Source of the DNA: an uncultured bacterium
GTDB taxonomy: Bacteria; Verrucomicrobiota; Lentisphaeria; Oligosphaerales; Oligosphaeraceae
Length of the DNA: 8,922 bases
Assembly: GCA_902783355.1 (NCBI GenBank)
Contig: CACZQQ010000182.1
Span: 1 to 8,922 of the forward strand
Direction: 5' to 3'
The notes under the pieces were generated by a model, which was not told the DNA's origin, did no database searches, and worked only from the letters and a program-made list of their open reading frames with translations. The translations under genes and the position numbers were made by a program. Below are positions 6,957 through 8,922 of this stretch, in pieces; the first letter of the stretch is position 1; each line of letters opens with the position of its first letter.

Positions 6957-7934
6957 ATGAACAAGTTTGCCAAACAACTGCTGCCCTTCTCCTCGCTGCT
7001 CTTCATCATCTCATTGTGGACGTTCCTGGAGCCGGACACCTTCCTGACGCTGCAGAACTTCAAGAACGTGCTGAGCAGTTCCGCGGCGAACGGCATCATC
7101 GCGGCGGGCATGACCTTCGTCATCATCACGGCGGGCATCGACCTCTCCGTGGGCTCGATGCTGGCGATGTGCGGCATGATCGGCTCGATTGTCATGCTGG
7201 CGCTCTCGGGCGCCGGATGGACGCAGATTTCGGGCGGGGCGCCTGTGGAGATGGGCGGCTTCGCGATGTGGGCGGGGACGCTGGCGGGCATGGCGGCGGG
7301 CGCGCTGTGCGGCTTCCTGAACGGCGCGCTTGTCACGCGCCTCAAGCTGGCCCCCTTCATCGTCACTTTGGGCTCGATGAGCATCTTCCGCGGCATCTCC
7401 CACATCATCAACTCCAGCCGCCCCATCTCCGTCTCCGCCTACAGCTGGCTGGACACGGGAAGCCTCCTGGGCATTCCCGCCGCCGTGGCCCTCTTCGCGC
7501 TCGTCCTGCTGGCCATGGGCTACATCCTGAAATACACGCCCTTCGGGCGCTACACCTACGCCATCGGCTCCAACCCGCAGACCGCCTACCACGCCGGCGT
7601 GAACGTCAACAAGACGCTCGTATGGATCTACACCATTCTCGGCGCGCTGACGGGCCTGGCCGCCATGATCATGACCTCCCGCGCCTCCAGCGCCCAGCCC
7701 TCCGCAGGACTCTCCCTCGAACTGGACGTCATCGCGGCGGTCATCATCGGCGGCTGCTCCCCCAGCGGCGGCAAGGGAACCATGCTGGGAACCCTTATCG
7801 GCTGCCTGCTTATCAGCTTCCTGCGCAACGGTTTGACACTCATGGGCGTGGTCGCGCAGATCCAGCTGGTGGCGGTTGGCCTCATCATCATCATCGCGGT
7901 CACCAGCGACCGCCTCGCCGCCAGAAAGGGCTGA
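6957..7934 (+). CDS. Permease of a CUT2 sugar ABC importer (RbsC type)
   Basis: This inner-membrane protein of 325 residues is of the RbsC family and normally forms a homodimeric channel with the tandem ATPase. It is hydrophobic throughout, with roughly eight to ten membrane segments, starting at LLPFSSLLFIISLWTF (8-23). Two family hallmarks are present: GMTFVIITAGIDLSVGS (51-67), and the cytoplasmic coupling region ELDVIAAVIIGG (255-266) followed by SGGKGTMLGTLIG (270-282). The segment TPFGRYTYAIGSNPQTAYHAGVNV (194-217) is also characteristic. The length is normal and no key region is missing. The ATG at 6957 is the first methionine in frame after the AT-rich gap and places the first membrane segment correctly, but it has no Shine-Dalgarno and is preceded by pyrimidine-rich sequence. 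As the only permease in the cluster it completes the importer. Confidence 0.93.
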   Translation: MNKFAKQLLPFSSLLFIISLWTFLEPDTFLTLQNFKNVLSSSAANGIIAAGMTFVIITAGIDLSVGSMLAMCGMIGSIVMLALSGAGWTQISGGAPVEMGGFAMWAGTLAGMAAGALCGFLNGALVTRLKLAPFIVTLGSMSIFRGISHIINSSRPISVSAYSWLDTGSLLGIPAAVALFALVLLAMGYILKYTPFGRYTYAIGSNPQTAYHAGVNVNKTLVWIYTILGALTGLAAMIMTSRASSAQPSAGLSLELDVIAAVIIGGCSPSGGKGTMLGTLIGCLLISFLRNGLTLMGVVAQIQLVAVGLIIIIAVTSDRLAARKG

Positions 7935-7976
7935 CGACAGACAGAGGGTACCGACGGTGAAAGGCCGCCGGATATT

Positions 7977-8729
7977 ATGGCTTGCTCCCCTGAAAAAACT
8001 TCGCGCCGCTATGGACAGACTGTCCGCGAGGCCTTCGTGGCCTCGCTGCCGGTCTTCATGGGCTATGAGGCGATGGGCATCGCCTTCGGCGTGCTCGTCG
8101 CCACGCGCGTGCCCGGCTTCCATGCGGGCTGGACGGCCCTCATGAGCCTCTTCACCGTCTCCGGCAGCATGCAGTTCGCCGCCGTGGACATGCTCCGAAA
8201 CGCCGCGCAGTACTCCCTCTGGACGACGGCGCTGCTGGCGCTCCTCATCAACATCCGCTACTGCGTCTACGGGCTCCCCTTCCTGGGCGTCTGGCGCCAC
8301 TATCCGTGGTGGCTGCGCGCGCCGCTCATCCTCGGCCTCACAGACGAATCCTACGCCATCGCCTGCGCCAGCCGCCGCCACGGCATGCGGCAGCTGCTCT
8401 TCGTCTCCTGCGTCCTCTTCCTTGACATCGCCTATTGGGTCACAGGCACCGTCATCGGCAACCTGCTGGGGCGGCACCTCCCCTTCTCGACCGACGGCAT
8501 CGAATTCGCCATGCTGGCGCTCTTCGTCGTCATTCTCGTGGACCTCTGCCGCGAACGCGCGAACCGCCTGCCCGCCTGCATCGGCGGCGCGGTCACCGCC
8601 GCCGTCATCGCCGTCGCCATGCTCTGCTTCCCCGGCACCGCCAACAAGACGCTGCTCATCGCCATGGCGCTCATCGTGCTTATCCTGGCCCTGCGCGCCC
8701 CGCGGCGGCGGCAGAACGACACCCCATGA
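7977..8729 (+). CDS. azlC: AzlC-family branched-chain amino acid exporter, large subunit
   Basis: This 250-residue inner-membrane protein is the large subunit of an AzlCD-type exporter; related pairs export branched-chain amino acids such as valine or leucine analogues (known for BrnFE). AzlC hallmarks are visible in order: SLPVFMGYEAMGIAFGVL (23-40), MSLFTVSGSMQFAAVDML (56-73), ALLALLINIRYCVYGL (85-100), GLTDESYAIA (120-129) and GIEFAMLALFVVILVDL (174-190). Two further hydrophobic segments end near 238, before a basic tail. The usual Asn-Ala-Arg-His near the third motif is Asn-Ile-Arg-Tyr (92-95). The start at 7977 is supported by the normal family N-terminus; AAAGG (7960-7964) is 12 bases upstream, further than ideal. 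It lies 42 bp after the permease gene, so it may be cotranscribed, but its function is separate. Its stop overlaps the azlD start by ATGA. Confidence 0.9.
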   Translation: MACSPEKTSRRYGQTVREAFVASLPVFMGYEAMGIAFGVLVATRVPGFHAGWTALMSLFTVSGSMQFAAVDMLRNAAQYSLWTTALLALLINIRYCVYGLPFLGVWRHYPWWLRAPLILGLTDESYAIACASRRHGMRQLLFVSCVLFLDIAYWVTGTVIGNLLGRHLPFSTDGIEFAMLALFVVILVDLCRERANRLPACIGGAVTAAVIAVAMLCFPGTANKTLLIAMALIVLILALRAPRRRQNDTP

Positions 8730-8922
8730 CCACGCTCTCCTCCCATCAGATTGCGATGCTGGCGGTCATGTCGGCCGTCGTCATCCTCCTGCGCGCCTTG
8801 CCCTTCCTTATCTTCCGTGGCGCCCACAGGAAGCTGCCGCCCCTGCTCGACTATCTGGGGCGTGTTTTGACGGCGGCCGCCATCGCGATGCTCTGCGTCT
8901 ACAGCTTCGCGGGCCTCGCCGA
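8726..8922 (+). CDS. azlD: AzlD-family exporter small subunit, truncated by window end
   Basis: The first 65 codons of a small membrane protein run from the ATG at 8726 to the window edge; the family is usually about 100-110 residues, so about 40 are missing. The sequence begins MTTLSSHQIAMLAVMSAVV and continues with the AzlD hallmark LRALPFLIF (22-30). A basic proline-containing loop (HRKLPPLLDYLGRVL) leads into a second membrane segment (about 49-62) ending in MLCVYSF. AzlD pairs with AzlC to form the exporter. The ATGA overlap with azlC indicates translational coupling, and there is no separate ribosome binding site. Pairing with azlC makes the call secure despite the truncation. Confidence 0.88.
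   Translation, partial: MTTLSSHQIAMLAVMSAVVILLRALPFLIFRGAHRKLPPLLDYLGRVLTAAAIAMLCVYSFAGLA

Noticed and set aside
7011..8477. 488-codon open frame on the minus strand across permease and azlC genes
   Set aside because: It spans two well-supported membrane protein genes and reads as low-complexity Asp/Glu/Gly/His sequence.

Overview
The window reads as high-GC chromosomal DNA of a Gram-negative bacterium. It holds six complete genes and one truncated gene, all on the + strand. An autotransporter-type O-heptosyltransferase and a periplasmic-binding-protein transporter both imply an outer membrane. The mix of a BAHT-type glycosyltransferase, an unusual intracellular glycosidase and a sugar ABC system, with few Shine-Dalgarno sequences, would fit a host-associated anaerobe. 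A PVC-group organism such as Lentisphaerota is possible, but that placement is a low-confidence guess. No RNA gene, CRISPR array, insertion sequence or integrase was seen.

Layout. Bases 1-209 are a non-coding leader with a C8 tract, a strongly T-rich stretch, a good sigma70-like promoter (TTGATT, 17 bp, TATATT), a small palindrome at the predicted transcription start, and the only clear Shine-Dalgarno sequence in the window. Bases 210-1547 encode a 445-residue heptosyltransferase of the TibC/Aah type with its four-cysteine metal site. It overlaps by ATGA an 883-residue glycoside hydrolase (1544-4195) that has no signal peptide. A 212-bp gap with a possible weak promoter follows. Next comes a complete CUT2/ribose-type ABC importer: membrane-anchored sugar-binding protein (4408-5397), tandem-NBD ATPase (5416-6915) and permease (6957-7934). 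The last part is an azlC-like branched-chain amino acid exporter subunit (7977-8729) overlapping by ATGA an azlD-like partner (8726 onward) that runs off the window.

How they may work together. The importer and the cytoplasmic hydrolase make a plausible uptake-and-cleavage pathway for a sugar or small glycoside: binding protein captures, permease and ATPase import, hydrolase cleaves inside the cell. The substrate cannot be read from sequence; rhamnose-type glycosides are only a hint from the hydrolase's resemblance to GH106-like proteins. The heptosyltransferase is translationally coupled to the hydrolase but normally works on autotransporter adhesins; no autotransporter is visible here, so its target lies elsewhere. 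AzlCD appears to be a separate function that happens to lie downstream.

Most of the window is recognisable. The points most worth a second look are the heptosyltransferase-glycosidase coupling, the glycosidase's distant family position, the apparently uncleaved anchor on the binding protein, and an AT-rich 25-bp dyad in the gap between the ATPase and permease genes.
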